Shown: positions 52,365 through 60,770 of the stretch, one piece after another
Numbering within the stretch: the stretch's first letter is position 1
How the letters are laid out: the number at the start of each line of letters is the position of its first letter
Source of the DNA: LMUY01 sp964235495
Lineage (GTDB): Bacteria > Pseudomonadota > Alphaproteobacteria > Acetobacterales > Acetobacteraceae
Assembly: GCA_964235495.1 (NCBI GenBank)
Contig: CAXSAX010000020.1
Coordinates: 3,268-67,267, forward strand
Length of the DNA: 64,000 nucleotides
Reading direction: 5' to 3'
Made by a program: the position numbers and the translations under genes
Notes under the pieces: model-generated
What the model saw: the letters and a program-made list of their open reading frames with translations, nothing else
Databases searched by the model: none
Told to the model about the DNA's origin: nothing

Positions 52365-52562
52365 ATGGCGCTGACAGCCGACCAGGAGTTGCGCGAACAC
52401 CAGCTGAGGATTGAGCAGATGCAGACCAACATCGACAAGATGCGCCGCGAAATGAAGGCCGACACCATTAAGATCGTGATCTCGGTCGTGGGCTTGGCGA
52501 TCGGTGCCTTCGCAGCCGGGATCGCGGCGGCCACCTACTTCGGGCATCTGCACGGCCCCTAG
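52365..52562 (+). CDS. small coiled-coil membrane protein
   Basis: Protein of 65 residues. The N-terminal half is a coiled coil (ELREHQLRIEQMQTNIDKMR, REMKAD); the C-terminal half is one membrane helix (TIKIVISVVGLAIGAFAAGI, AAATYFG). GGAGAAGG lies upstream of the ATG at 52365. Proteins of this layout are often found beside phage or accessory genes, but no specific role can be given. Confidence 0.6.
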   Translation: MALTADQELREHQLRIEQMQTNIDKMRREMKADTIKIVISVVGLAIGAFAAGIAAATYFGHLHGP

Positions 52563-52611
52563 CAGCCGGCCACGTTGTTGACGCTGGGCCAGCGCCAAGT
52601 TCTGGCGGCGG

Positions 52612-52922
52612 CGGCAAATCCAACAACGAGAAGGAGCTGCCCGACGCGTTGCTGCGGCGCTGCTTCTGCATCACATCCGCTTCCCCGACCGCGACACGAT
52701 GGACCGCATCGTGGAAGCACGCCGCCCGGGCTCAGGAAGAGGCCGGCGGCCAGCGAGTTGTTGGACTGGCCGAAGCTGCTGATGATCAAGGACATGCCAG
52801 CCGAAGCGTTGCGCTCCCAGGACGCGCAGCCGGTGATCCCGCCGCTGCACGGCGCGTTGCTGAAGAACGAGCAGGACGTGCATTTGTTCGAGCGGCTGGC
52901 CTTCCTCGATCGGCGCAGTTGA
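52612..52922 (+). pseudogene. MoxR-type AAA+ ATPase, C-terminal remnant
   Basis: Pieces of the lid domain of a MoxR ATPase appear in successive frames: SNNEKELPDALLRRCF, then LHHIRFPDRDTMDRIVEARR, then LRKRPAASELLDWPKLLMIK and DVHLFERLAFLDRRS to the stop at 52922. At least two frame changes and a missing middle part separate them, and the N-terminal ATPase core is absent. The intact gene would normally stand with a VWA-domain partner, and the DUF1194 gene nearby has that fold. Confidence 0.78.
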
Positions 52923-52988
52923 CGGCACCTACGCCAAGCTCTGGTTGCCGTACTGATGTTAGCCCGATCTTAAATCCGGCCAGGTGTC

Positions 52989-53714
52989 ATGGCCTTCATG
53001 CGCCTCATCCTCTGCCTGCTCCTGGCCTGGCCGCACGCCGCCGCCGCCATGCGGTTCGCCTATCGCCCGGCCCTTGCCGCGGGCGGCGGCGGCCTGCTCT
53101 CCGCCTCCGGCAAGGTCGAGCTGGGCGACGAGGAGCGGCTGCGCGCGGCGTTGCACGCCCTGCCGCCGGGCACGAAGCTCGCCGGGCTTTCGCTCGACAG
53201 CCCGGGCGGCGACCTGGAGGAAGGCCTGCGGCTGGGGGCGGCCGTGCATGACGAGCGGCTGCAGACCGTGGTGGAGGACGGCGCCAAGTGCGCCTCGGCG
53301 TGCTTCATCGTGTTCGCCGCCGGGTCGCGCCGGTTCGCCAGCACGGCGGCGATGATCGGCGTGCACAGCGTCTCGTACGGCGGGGCCGACAACCCGGACG
53401 CGCAGGCGATGACGGTGCGGATGGCCCGCCGCCTGGCCGGCTACGAGGTGCCGGACGCGATCCTCGGCAAGATGGTCACCGCCCAGCCCACGCAAATCTG
53501 GTGGCTGACCCGCAGCGACCTCGACAGCATGCGGGTGGACCCGAATGTGCCGCACGCCGCCGCGGCCGTCGCGGCGGTCGAGCCGGAGGCCGTGGCCGCG
53601 GCGAAGCCGGTGCTGCCGCCGACCAAGCATGGCTTCCGGGTCGAGCCGGCGGCGCGCGGCTACCAGGTCACGCCGCCGCCGGCGGGAGGGTTCGAGGTTT
53701 GGCGGCCGGGCTGA
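52989..53714 (+). CDS. exported ClpP/SppA-like protein
   Basis: Protein of 241 residues with a signal peptide (MRLILCLLLAWPHAAAA). The crotonase/ClpP-like core has GLSLDSPGGDLEEGLRLGAA, the candidate nucleophile in KCASACFIVFAAGSRRFAST and the His in MIGVHSVSYGG. This is the arrangement of COG3904-type periplasmic proteins predicted to be serine peptidases. The C-terminal 70 residues are Ala/Pro-rich. The ATG at 52989 has AGGTG close upstream. The repeat copy C follows. Confidence 0.78.
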   Translation: MAFMRLILCLLLAWPHAAAAMRFAYRPALAAGGGGLLSASGKVELGDEERLRAALHALPPGTKLAGLSLDSPGGDLEEGLRLGAAVHDERLQTVVEDGAKCASACFIVFAAGSRRFASTAAMIGVHSVSYGGADNPDAQAMTVRMARRLAGYEVPDAILGKMVTAQPTQIWWLTRSDLDSMRVDPNVPHAAAAVAAVEPEAVAAAKPVLPPTKHGFRVEPAARGYQVTPPPAGGFEVWRPG

Positions 53715-53723
53715 GGCAGGCAT

Positions 53724-53828
53724 GGGGCTTTGCCCCAAACCCCACCAAAGGACGAAGTCCTCTGGACATCTGATTATACTACCAGGGGTCAAGGGGACTT
53801 CGTCCCCTTGCGGGTGCAGGGCAGCGCG
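53724..53828 (+). repeat. dispersed intergenic palindromic repeat, copy C
   Basis: GGGGCTTTGCCCCAAACCCC, CACCAAAGGACGAAGTCCTC, TGGACATCTGATTATACTAC, CAGGGGTCAAGGGGACTTCG, TCCCCTTGCGGGTGCAGGGC. Same order of modules as copy B. The inner stems differ in sequence from copy B but pair equally well (AAGGGGAC / GTCCCCTT), a compensatory pattern expected if the folded form is what is selected. Confidence 0.82.
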
Positions 53829-53836
53829 CTGCGTGG

Positions 53837-54910
53837 CTAGCGCACCGAGCTCGCCAGCCCCCAGGCCACCTCCGCCAGCACCTTAAACTTGGTGCCCACC
53901 GTCAGCGCCCGGGCATCCGCCGCATTGCCGTCCAGCGCCCGTCGATACACCCCGGCCGCGATCGCCGCCCAGCGGAACAGCGAGAACACCACGAAAAAAT
54001 CCAGCTCCGGCACGCCCGCGCGCCCGGTGCGGCGGCAATAGGCCGCGACATGCTCCGCCTCGCCGGGGATGCCGGGGATATCAGCGCCGGCCAGCCCCTC
54101 CATCGCCAGCGGCAGCCGCCACGGGATGCAGTTATAGGCCAAATCCGCCAGCGGGTGGCCGAGGGTGGACAGCTCCCAGTCCAGCACCGCCACCACCCGC
54201 GGCTCGGTCGGGTGGAAGATCAGGTTGCCCAGGCGGAAATCCCCGTGCGCGATGGCCGTCTCGTCCGCCGCCGGCGCGTGGGCGGGCAGCCAGGCCATCA
54301 GCCGGTCCATCTCCGGCACGTCCCCGGCGTCGGAAGCGACGTACTGCCGGCTCCAGCGGTCGATCTGCCGCGCCACGTAGCCTTGCGGGCGGCCGAAGCC
54401 GGACAGGCCCGCCGCCTGCCAATCGACGCCGTGCAGCGCGGCCAGCACCCGGTTCATGTCGTCGTACATCGCCGCCCGGTCGGCCGGGGGCACGCCGGCC
54501 AGGGTGCGGTCGGCGAACACGCGGCCGGGCACGTGGTCCATGACGTAGAACATCGTGCCGATCACGCCCTCGTCCCGGCACAGCAGCCGCACCGGCGCCA
54601 CCGGCACCGCGGACCCGGCGAGCGCCGCCTGCACCGCATACTCCCGGTCCACGGCGTGGGCGGAGGGCAGCAGCGTGCCCGGCGGCTTCTTGCGCAGCAC
54701 GTACTCCGCACCCGGCGTGTGCAGGTGGTAGGTCGGGTTGGACTGGCCGCCCTGGAACTGCCGCACGGTGAAGGGGCCCGCGAAGCCGGGCAGGTGGGCG
54801 GCCAGGTACTCGGCCAGCCGGGCCTCGTCGAGGCGGTGGTTGGCGAGCGGGGCCACCAGGACCGCGGCGCCAGGCCCCCTGCCCTGCCCGTCCGAGACGG
54901 CCGCGCTCAT
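53837..54910 (-). CDS. APH-type phosphotransferase family protein (acyl-CoA dehydrogenase-linked)
   Basis: Kinase-like protein of 357 residues. It has FQGGQSNPTYHLHTPGAEYV, LRKKPPGTLLPSAHAVDREY, MDHVPGRVFADRTLAGV, the catalytic loop IAHGDFRLGNLIFHPTEPRV and VAVLDWELSTLGHPLADLAY with the metal-binding Asp. This is the ACAD10/11-like group, which phosphorylates 4-hydroxyacyl-CoAs in fatty-acid breakdown. It ends a three-gene operon with an SDR and an acyl-CoA dehydrogenase, and its ATG overlaps the SDR stop. The substrate is inferred from the family. Confidence 0.85.
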   Translation of the reverse strand: MSAAVSDGQGRGPGAAVLVAPLANHRLDEARLAEYLAAHLPGFAGPFTVRQFQGGQSNPTYHLHTPGAEYVLRKKPPGTLLPSAHAVDREYAVQAALAGSAVPVAPVRLLCRDEGVIGTMFYVMDHVPGRVFADRTLAGVPPADRAAMYDDMNRVLAALHGVDWQAAGLSGFGRPQGYVARQIDRWSRQYVASDAGDVPEMDRLMAWLPAHAPAADETAIAHGDFRLGNLIFHPTEPRVVAVLDWELSTLGHPLADLAYNCIPWRLPLAMEGLAGADIPGIPGEAEHVAAYCRRTGRAGVPELDFFVVFSLFRWAAIAAGVYRRALDGNAADARALTVGTKFKVLAEVAWGLASSVR

Positions 54911-55686
54911 TCCAGGGCGGCCCCGCCGATGGTGACGCCGCCGTCGATCACGAAGGTTTGCCCCGTGGTGAAGCTGCCGGCGGGGCTGGCCAGGAACACC
55001 GCGGCGCCGGCGATCTCGTCCGGCTCGCCGATGCGGGGCAGCGGGCTGTCCTTGACCCGCTTGGCCAGCACCGCCGGGTCCTCCCACAGGGCGCGGGCGA
55101 AGTCGGTCCGCACCAGGCCGGGGGCGATGCAGTTGGCGCGGATGTTCTTCGTCCCCCACTCCACCGCCAGGTTGCGCACGATGGCGGTGTCGGCCGCCTT
55201 GCTGATGCCGTAGGCGCCCAGCGTCGGCGTGCCGCGCAGCCCGGCGATCGAGCTGATGATGATGATGGCGCCCCCGCCGCGCTCGGCCATCTGCGGCAGC
55301 ACCATGTTGCACAGCCAGAAGCTGGACTTCACGTTGGACCCCATGATGCGGTCGAACGCGTCGTCCGGGCAGTTGATCGAGGGGCCGAAATACGGGTTCA
55401 CCGCGGCGTTGCACACCAGGATGTCGATGCCGCCCCACGCCGCCACCGTGCCGTCCACCAGCCCCTGCAGCTGGTCCTTGTGGCCGATGTTGGCGGGCAG
55501 CACGATCGCCTCGCCGCCGCGCGCGCGGATGCCGGCCGCCACCGCCTCGCACGGCTCCGCCTTGCGGGACGACACGACCACCTTCGCGCCGTGCTCCGCC
55601 ATCCGCTCGGCAATGGCGCGGCCGATGCCCTTGGAGCTGCCGGTGATCAGCGCGACCTTGCCCGACAGGTCGAACAGCGAAGGCAT
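54907..55686 (-). CDS. SDR family oxidoreductase
   Basis: Dehydrogenase of 259 residues with intact motifs: LITGSSKGIGRAIAERM, CNAAVNPYFGP, the Ser in IIIISSIAGLRGTPTL and YGISKAADTAIV (YxxxK), and the C-terminal TTGQTFVIDGGVTIGG. Probably oxidises a hydroxyacyl-CoA or similar compound in the pathway of its neighbours. It overlaps the acyl-CoA dehydrogenase stop (ATGA at 55686) and the phosphotransferase start, so all three are translationally coupled. Confidence 0.9.
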   Translation of the reverse strand: MPSLFDLSGKVALITGSSKGIGRAIAERMAEHGAKVVVSSRKAEPCEAVAAGIRARGGEAIVLPANIGHKDQLQGLVDGTVAAWGGIDILVCNAAVNPYFGPSINCPDDAFDRIMGSNVKSSFWLCNMVLPQMAERGGGAIIIISSIAGLRGTPTLGAYGISKAADTAIVRNLAVEWGTKNIRANCIAPGLVRTDFARALWEDPAVLAKRVKDSPLPRIGEPDEIAGAAVFLASPAGSFTTGQTFVIDGGVTIGGAALE

Positions 55687-56921
55687 CACTCCGCCGCCAT
55701 GTTCGGCCGCACCGGCTTGTACTTGGCCAGCTCCAACCGCCCGAGCTGGTAGCGGTGCACCTCGTCCGGCCCGTCCACGATGCGCATGGTGCGGGCCACG
55801 GCATACATCTTGGCCAGGCCAAAATCGTTGGACACGCCGCCGCCGCCATGCATCTGCACCGCCCAGTCGATCACCTGGCAGGCCATGTTGGGGATGGAGA
55901 CCTTGATCTCGGCGATCTCCCGCCGCGCCGCCTTGTTGCCCACCGTGTCCATCTTCCAGGCCGCGTGCAGCACCAGCAGGCGGCACTGGTCGATCATGAT
56001 GCGGCTGTTGGCGATCCGCTCCATGGTGACGCCCTGGTCGGCCAGCGGCTTGCCGAACGGCTGGCGCTGCAGCGAGCGGCGGCACATCAGCTCCAGCGCC
56101 AGCTCGGACAGGCCGATGGTGCGCATGCAGTGGTGGATGCGTCCCGGCCCAAGGCGCCCCTGGGCGATCTCGAAGCCGCGCCCCTCGCCGAGCAGGATGC
56201 TGGACGCCGGCACCCGCACGTCCTCGAAGCCGATCTCGGCATGGCCGTGCGGCGCGTCGTCGTAGCCGAACACCGGCAGCATGCGGTGAATGGTGACGCC
56301 CGGGGTGTCGCGCGGCACCAGGATCATGGATTGCTGGCGGTGCTTGTCCATGTTCGCCGGGTCGGACTTGCCCATCACGATGAAGATGGCGCAGCGCGGG
56401 TCCCCGGCGCCGGAGGACCACCACTTGCGGCCGTTGATGACGTACTCGTCACCTTGGCGCTCGATCCGCGTCTCGATGTTGGTGGCGTCCGAGGAGGCCA
56501 CCGCCGGCTCGGTCATGCAGAAGGCGGAGCGGATGTCGCCGGCGAGCAACGGCGTCAGCCAGCGGCGCTTCTGCTCCTCCGTGCCGTACAGGTCGAGGGT
56601 CTCCATGTTGCCGGTGTCCGGGGCCGAGCAGTTGAACACCTCGCTGGACCACTGCACCCGGCCCATGATCTCGGCCAGCGGCGCGTATTCCAGGTTGCTC
56701 AGGCCGTAGCCGTGCTTGCTGTGGGCGAGAAACAGGTTCCACAACCCCGCCTCCTTGGCGCGCTGCTTGAGCTGCTCGCTGATCGGCAGCGGCTGCCAGC
56801 GGTCGGGCGCTTGCGCCAATTGGGCGGCGTAGGTCGCCTCGTTCGGGGCGATGTGCTCGTCCATGAAGGCCTGCAGCCGGGTCCGCAGGTCCTGCACCTT
56901 GTCCGAGAACTCGAATTCCAT
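55686..56921 (-). CDS. acyl-CoA dehydrogenase
   Basis: FAD enzyme of 411 residues. It has EFSDKVQDLRTRLQAFMDEH, FCMTEPAVASSDATNIETRI, GRKWWSSGAGDPRCAIFIVM, GRIHHCMRTIGLSELALELM, RQPFGKPLADQGVTMERIAN and MACQVIDWAVQMHGGGGVSN, all typical of the ACAD11-like long/medium-chain group. It starts the minus-strand operon. The ATG at 56921 is preferred over an in-frame one at 56999, because the extra 26 residues are not protein-like. The tandem 13-bp repeat lies in the promoter gap at 57030. Confidence 0.92.
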   Translation of the reverse strand: MEFEFSDKVQDLRTRLQAFMDEHIAPNEATYAAQLAQAPDRWQPLPISEQLKQRAKEAGLWNLFLAHSKHGYGLSNLEYAPLAEIMGRVQWSSEVFNCSAPDTGNMETLDLYGTEEQKRRWLTPLLAGDIRSAFCMTEPAVASSDATNIETRIERQGDEYVINGRKWWSSGAGDPRCAIFIVMGKSDPANMDKHRQQSMILVPRDTPGVTIHRMLPVFGYDDAPHGHAEIGFEDVRVPASSILLGEGRGFEIAQGRLGPGRIHHCMRTIGLSELALELMCRRSLQRQPFGKPLADQGVTMERIANSRIMIDQCRLLVLHAAWKMDTVGNKAARREIAEIKVSIPNMACQVIDWAVQMHGGGGVSNDFGLAKMYAVARTMRIVDGPDEVHRYQLGRLELAKYKPVRPNMAAE

Positions 56922-57029
56922 CGCAGTGTCCCTCCCTTGCCGAGTTGGTTGTTGCGCGCGATACCGCCACGAACATCGGGCCCTGGCAAGCGATGGCAAA
57001 CCTGCGGGCCGCGGCCCGCGTTGTGCAAC

Positions 57030-57081
57030 CGCCTAGATAGCCCGCCTAGATAGCCCGCCTAGATAGCCCGCCCAGACAGCC
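57030..57081. repeat. tandem 13-bp repeat, four units
   Basis: Three exact units CGCCTAGATAGCC and a fourth CGCCCAGACAGCC, head to tail, in the gap between the divergent acyl-CoA dehydrogenase and DedA genes. Variable copy number or a repeated protein-binding site would both be possible. Confidence 0.9.
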
Positions 57082-57111
57082 CGCCGCAGGAGCACGACGC
57101 TGACCAACCCG

Positions 57112-57675
57112 TTGACCGGATGGCTAGACCTTCACGGCCACGGCCCGGCGATCCAGGGTTTGCTGATCCTGCTCGGGACCTTCGTGCTGGAGGACGCCGC
57201 CACCATCCTGGCCGCCATGGACGTGCAGGTCAGCAAGGTGTCCCTCGCCCTGGCGCTGGGGGCGCTCTATCTCGGCATCGTGCTGGGGGACGTGTGGCTG
57301 TACGGCATGGGCCGGCTGGCGGTGGCCACTCCCTGGGCGCAGCGCTGGGCGCCGCCGAGCCGGTTCGCCCACAGCCGGGATTGGCTGCGCGGCCACGTGT
57401 TCAGCGTCGTGTTCGTCAGCCGCTTCCTGCCTGGCGCGCGGCTGCCGACCTACACCGCCTGCGGCTACTTCCGGGTGGACCTGAAGCGCTTCGCCCTGGC
57501 CGCGGTCGTGGCCACCTCCATCTGGACCACCCTGCTGTTCACCGTCTCGCTGCACCTGGGCCGCTTCCTGTCCGACCACCTGGGCGCCTGGCGCTGGGCG
57601 GGCATGGCCGGCTTCGCGCTGACCGTCGTGATCGCCGGGCGCCTGGCCGCGCGTCTGCAAGCGGCGCACCCATGA
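57112..57675 (+). CDS. DedA family membrane protein
   Basis: Integral membrane protein of 187 residues, DedA/SNARE-associated superfamily, linked to undecaprenyl phosphate or phospholipid flipping. It has LLILLGTFVLEDAATILAAM with an acidic residue in the first re-entrant part, FVSRFLPGARLPTYTACGYF with the conserved Arg and PG motif, and a C-terminal helix. The TTG at 57112 is the first standard start, but an in-frame CTG at 57100 has AGGAG seven bases upstream and may be the true one. Its stop overlaps the next start (ATGA). Confidence 0.87.
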   Translation: MTGWLDLHGHGPAIQGLLILLGTFVLEDAATILAAMDVQVSKVSLALALGALYLGIVLGDVWLYGMGRLAVATPWAQRWAPPSRFAHSRDWLRGHVFSVVFVSRFLPGARLPTYTACGYFRVDLKRFALAAVVATSIWTTLLFTVSLHLGRFLSDHLGAWRWAGMAGFALTVVIAGRLAARLQAAHP

Positions 57676-58748
57676 CGGACGCCACCTTGGCCGCGGACCG
57701 GGCGGCGGCGCGGCGGGAACGGCTGGTCTCGCCGTTCGAGTTCTGGCCCGGCTGGCTGTTCTACGCCCCCGTGGTGGCGCAATGGCTCTGGCTCGGCCTG
57801 CGCTACCGGGACCTGAGCCTGCCCACCGCCGCCAACCCGACCATCGAGACCGGCGGGCTGTGCGGCGAGAGCAAGCTCGCCATCCTCGACCTGGCGGAGC
57901 CGGCGGCGCAGGCCTGGATCGCCCCCTATGTCAGCTTCCGCGCCGGCATCGACGACCCGGCGCGCGCCGCGGAGCAGGGCGGCTTCGGCTGGCCGGTGGT
58001 GCTCAAGCCGGACATCGGCTGCAACGGCGCCGGCGTGCGGCTGCTGCACGACCCGGCGGCGCTGCTGGCGGCGGTGGCGGCGTTCCCGCACGGCACCCGC
58101 CTGATGCTGCAACGCTACGCGCCGGGCCCGGGCGAGGCCGGCGTGTTCTACATCCGCTACCCCGGCGAGACGGGCCGCGTCACCTCGCTCACGCTCAAGC
58201 TGCAGCCAAGCGTGACAGGGGACGGCCGCTCGACGCTGGAGGCCCTGGTGCGGGCCGACCCGCGGGCCGGGCTGGTGCCGCAGCTCTACCTGCCGCGGCT
58301 CGCCGCCCGGCTGGCGGAGGTGCCCGCCGCCGGCGAGGCCGTGCCGCTGGTGTTCACCGGCAACCACTGCAAGGGCGCCATCTTCCTCGACGGCGCCCAC
58401 GCCATCACCCCGGCGCTGACCCGGCAGATCGACGCCATCGCCCGCGCCATCCCCGGCTTCCACTTCGGCCGCATCGACGTGCGCTACGGCTCGGAGGCGG
58501 CGCTGCGGCTCGGCCAGGGCTTCACGATCATCGAGGTGAACGGCGCCGGCTCGGAGGCGACGCATATCTGGGACGCGCGCTGCACCCTGCGGCAGGCCTA
58601 CGCCGCCCAGTTCGCCCACTACCGCGCCGCCTGGGAGATCGGCCGCATCAACCGCGCCAAGGGCTACCGCCCGAGCGGGCTGCGCGCCATGTATCGGCTG
58701 TGGCGGCTGCAACGCCGCGTGATGGCCTCCTACCCCACGAATGATTGA
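57672..58748 (+). CDS. membrane-associated ATP-grasp protein
   Basis: Protein of 358 residues with one helix near the N-terminus (WLFYAPVVAQWLWLGL) and an ATP-grasp domain: VVLKPDIGCNGAGVRLLHDP, LMLQRYAPGPGEAGVFYI, VFTGNHCKGAIFLDGAHA and the metal-binding FTIIEVNGAGSEATHIWD. This resembles D-Ala-D-Ala ligase-like carboxylate ligases, but it is not Ddl. Its ATG overlaps the DedA stop, so the two are made together and a role at the inner face of the membrane, perhaps on a lipid-linked substrate, is likely but not shown. Confidence 0.8.
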   Translation: MTDATLAADRAAARRERLVSPFEFWPGWLFYAPVVAQWLWLGLRYRDLSLPTAANPTIETGGLCGESKLAILDLAEPAAQAWIAPYVSFRAGIDDPARAAEQGGFGWPVVLKPDIGCNGAGVRLLHDPAALLAAVAAFPHGTRLMLQRYAPGPGEAGVFYIRYPGETGRVTSLTLKLQPSVTGDGRSTLEALVRADPRAGLVPQLYLPRLAARLAEVPAAGEAVPLVFTGNHCKGAIFLDGAHAITPALTRQIDAIARAIPGFHFGRIDVRYGSEAALRLGQGFTIIEVNGAGSEATHIWDARCTLRQAYAAQFAHYRAAWEIGRINRAKGYRPSGLRAMYRLWRLQRRVMASYPTND

Positions 58749-58757
58749 GGACCTTCG

Positions 58758-59855
58758 ATGACCGAAACCGACCTGTTCCAGCCCGTCACCCTGGGCGACC
58801 TGCCGCTCGCCAACCGGGTCGTCATGGCCCCGCTCACCCGCAGCCGCGCCGGCAAGGGCGACGTGCAGGGGACGCTGAACGCCGAGTACTACGGCCAGCG
58901 GGCCAGCGCCGGGCTGATCGTCAGCGAGGCGACCAACATCACCCAGCAGGGCAAGGGCTACGCCTTCACCCCCGGCATCTACACCGACGAGCAGGTGGCC
59001 GGCTGGCGCATCGTGACCGATGCGGTGCATGCCAAGGGCGGCCACATGTTCTGCCAGCTCTGGCACGTCGGCCGCATCAGCCACCCCTCGCTGCAACCCG
59101 GCGGCGGCCTGCCGGTGTCGGCCTCCGGGGTCAAGCCGGAGGGCCAGGCCTTCACCGAGACCGGGTTCCAGCCGCTGGTGGCGCCCCGCGCGCTGCGCAC
59201 GGAGGAGATTCCCGGCCTGATCGCCGACTACCGCCACGCCGCCATGTGCGCCAAACGCGCCGGGTTCGACGGCGTGGAGATTCACGCGGCGAACGGCTAC
59301 CTGTTGGAGCAGTTCCTGCGCAGCCACACCAACCAGCGCACCGACCGCTACGGCGGCAGCATCGAGAACCGGGTGCGGCTGACGCTGGAGGTCGCGGACA
59401 CGGTGGTGGGCGTGTGGGGCGGCCGCCGCGTCGGCATCCGCCTGTCGCCGGTGAGCCCGGCCAACGACATGGCCGGCTTCGAGGACGCGCAGGAGCTGTA
59501 CGGCATGTTGGTTCAGGGCCTGTCCGGCTTCCAGCTCTGCTACATGCACATCATCGAGGGCGCGACCCAGGGGCCGCGCGACAGCTCGCTGTTCGACTAC
59601 GTGGCCCTGCGCAAGCTGTTCAGCGGCCTCTACATGGCCAATAACGGCTACGACCTGAAGCTGGCGGAGGCGGAGCGGCGCGCGCTGAAGGCCGACCTGA
59701 TCGCCTTCGGCCGCCCTTTCATCAGCAACCCGGACCTGGTGGAGCGCCTGCGCGACGACCTGCCGCTCGCCCCCTCGGACGACAAGACGCACTGGTACGG
59801 CGGCGGCGCGGAAGGCTACACCGACTACAAGCCGGCGGAGCGCCGCGCCGCCTGA
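58758..59855 (+). CDS. old yellow enzyme family ene-reductase (NemA-like)
   Basis: FMN flavoprotein of 365 residues. It has LANRVVMAPLTRSRAGKGDV, FCQLWHVGRISHPS, GFDGVEIHAANGYLLEQFLR with the substrate-binding HxxN pair, NQRTDRYGGSIENR and ADLIAFGRPFISNPDLVERL. Reduces activated alkenes or nitro compounds with NAD(P)H. It starts nine bases after the ATP-grasp gene and may be read with it. Confidence 0.93.
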   Translation: MTETDLFQPVTLGDLPLANRVVMAPLTRSRAGKGDVQGTLNAEYYGQRASAGLIVSEATNITQQGKGYAFTPGIYTDEQVAGWRIVTDAVHAKGGHMFCQLWHVGRISHPSLQPGGGLPVSASGVKPEGQAFTETGFQPLVAPRALRTEEIPGLIADYRHAAMCAKRAGFDGVEIHAANGYLLEQFLRSHTNQRTDRYGGSIENRVRLTLEVADTVVGVWGGRRVGIRLSPVSPANDMAGFEDAQELYGMLVQGLSGFQLCYMHIIEGATQGPRDSSLFDYVALRKLFSGLYMANNGYDLKLAEAERRALKADLIAFGRPFISNPDLVERLRDDLPLAPSDDKTHWYGGGAEGYTDYKPAERRAA

Positions 59856-59921
59856 ACCGCGTAGCCCCCAGCTTGCCATCCCGCGTCCGCTCCGGCAGGA
59901 ACGGGCGCGCAACAGGCAGGC

Positions 59922-60770
59922 GTGACGTTCGGCATGGACACGGTTCAAGCGATCTTGATCGCCATCCTGCAAGGGGCCACCGAGCTGTTCCCGGTCAGCA
60001 GCCTGGGCCACGCCGTGGTGCTGCCCGCCCTGCTGCACTGGAACTTCGACCAGGCCTCCGCCGCCTTCCTGCCGTTCCTGGTCATGCTGCACGTCGGCAC
60101 CGCGGTCGCCCTGCTGGGCTATTTCTGGCGGGACTGGCTGGCGCTCATCCGCGGCGTGCTCGGCGTCTCGGGCGCGCAGCAGAACGGCGAGAGCCGCCGG
60201 GTGTTCCTGCTGATCGTCGTCGCCACCCTGCCCGCCGTGGTCGCCGGCGCGTTACTGGAGCACCTGCTGCGCAGCCTGTTCGCCAACCCGCTGGTCGCCG
60301 CCCTGTTCCTCGCGGTGAACGGCCTGCTGCTGCTGTTCGGCGAGCGGCTGCGCGCCCGCGCCAGCCACCGCGCGCTGTCCAGCCTGACCTACCGGGACGC
60401 GCTCACCATCGGCGTCTGGCAGTGCGCGGCGCTGATCCCCGGCATCTCCCGCTCCGGCGCCACCATCGTGGGCGGGTTGCTGCGCGGCATCGACCATGAG
60501 GGGTCGGCACATTTCTCGTTCCTGATCGCCACCCCCATCATCCTCGGCGCCACGGTGCTGGAGGTGCCCAAGCTGCTGCGGGCGGACATCCCGCCGGGCA
60601 CGTTGCAGGTCTCGCTGCTGGCCGCCGTGGTGGCGGGGCTGGTGGCGCTGGCCAGCACGGCGTTCCTGATGCGGTACTTCCGGCACAACGACAAATGGGC
60701 GCTCAACCCGTTCGCGTTCTACTGCCTGATCGCCGGCGCCGGGTCCGCCGTCTACCTGGCTTTCGCTTGA
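59922..60770 (+). CDS. uppP: undecaprenyl-diphosphatase UppP (BacA)
   Basis: Membrane phosphatase of 282 residues that recycles the lipid carrier of cell-wall synthesis. It has AILQGATELFPVSSLGHAVV with the catalytic Glu and Ser/His box, and GISRSGATIVGGLLRGIDHE with the essential Arg; eight helices are expected. GTG at 59922 follows AGGCAGG; an in-frame ATG at 59934 gives the more usual MDTVQA start and is equally likely. Its stop overlaps the following TTG. Confidence 0.93.
   Translation: MTFGMDTVQAILIAILQGATELFPVSSLGHAVVLPALLHWNFDQASAAFLPFLVMLHVGTAVALLGYFWRDWLALIRGVLGVSGAQQNGESRRVFLLIVVATLPAVVAGALLEHLLRSLFANPLVAALFLAVNGLLLLFGERLRARASHRALSSLTYRDALTIGVWQCAALIPGISRSGATIVGGLLRGIDHEGSAHFSFLIATPIILGATVLEVPKLLRADIPPGTLQVSLLAAVVAGLVALASTAFLMRYFRHNDKWALNPFAFYCLIAGAGSAVYLAFA

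Noticed and set aside
57030..57081. CRISPR-like array
   Set aside because: Units of 13 bp are head to tail with no spacers; this is a simple tandem repeat.
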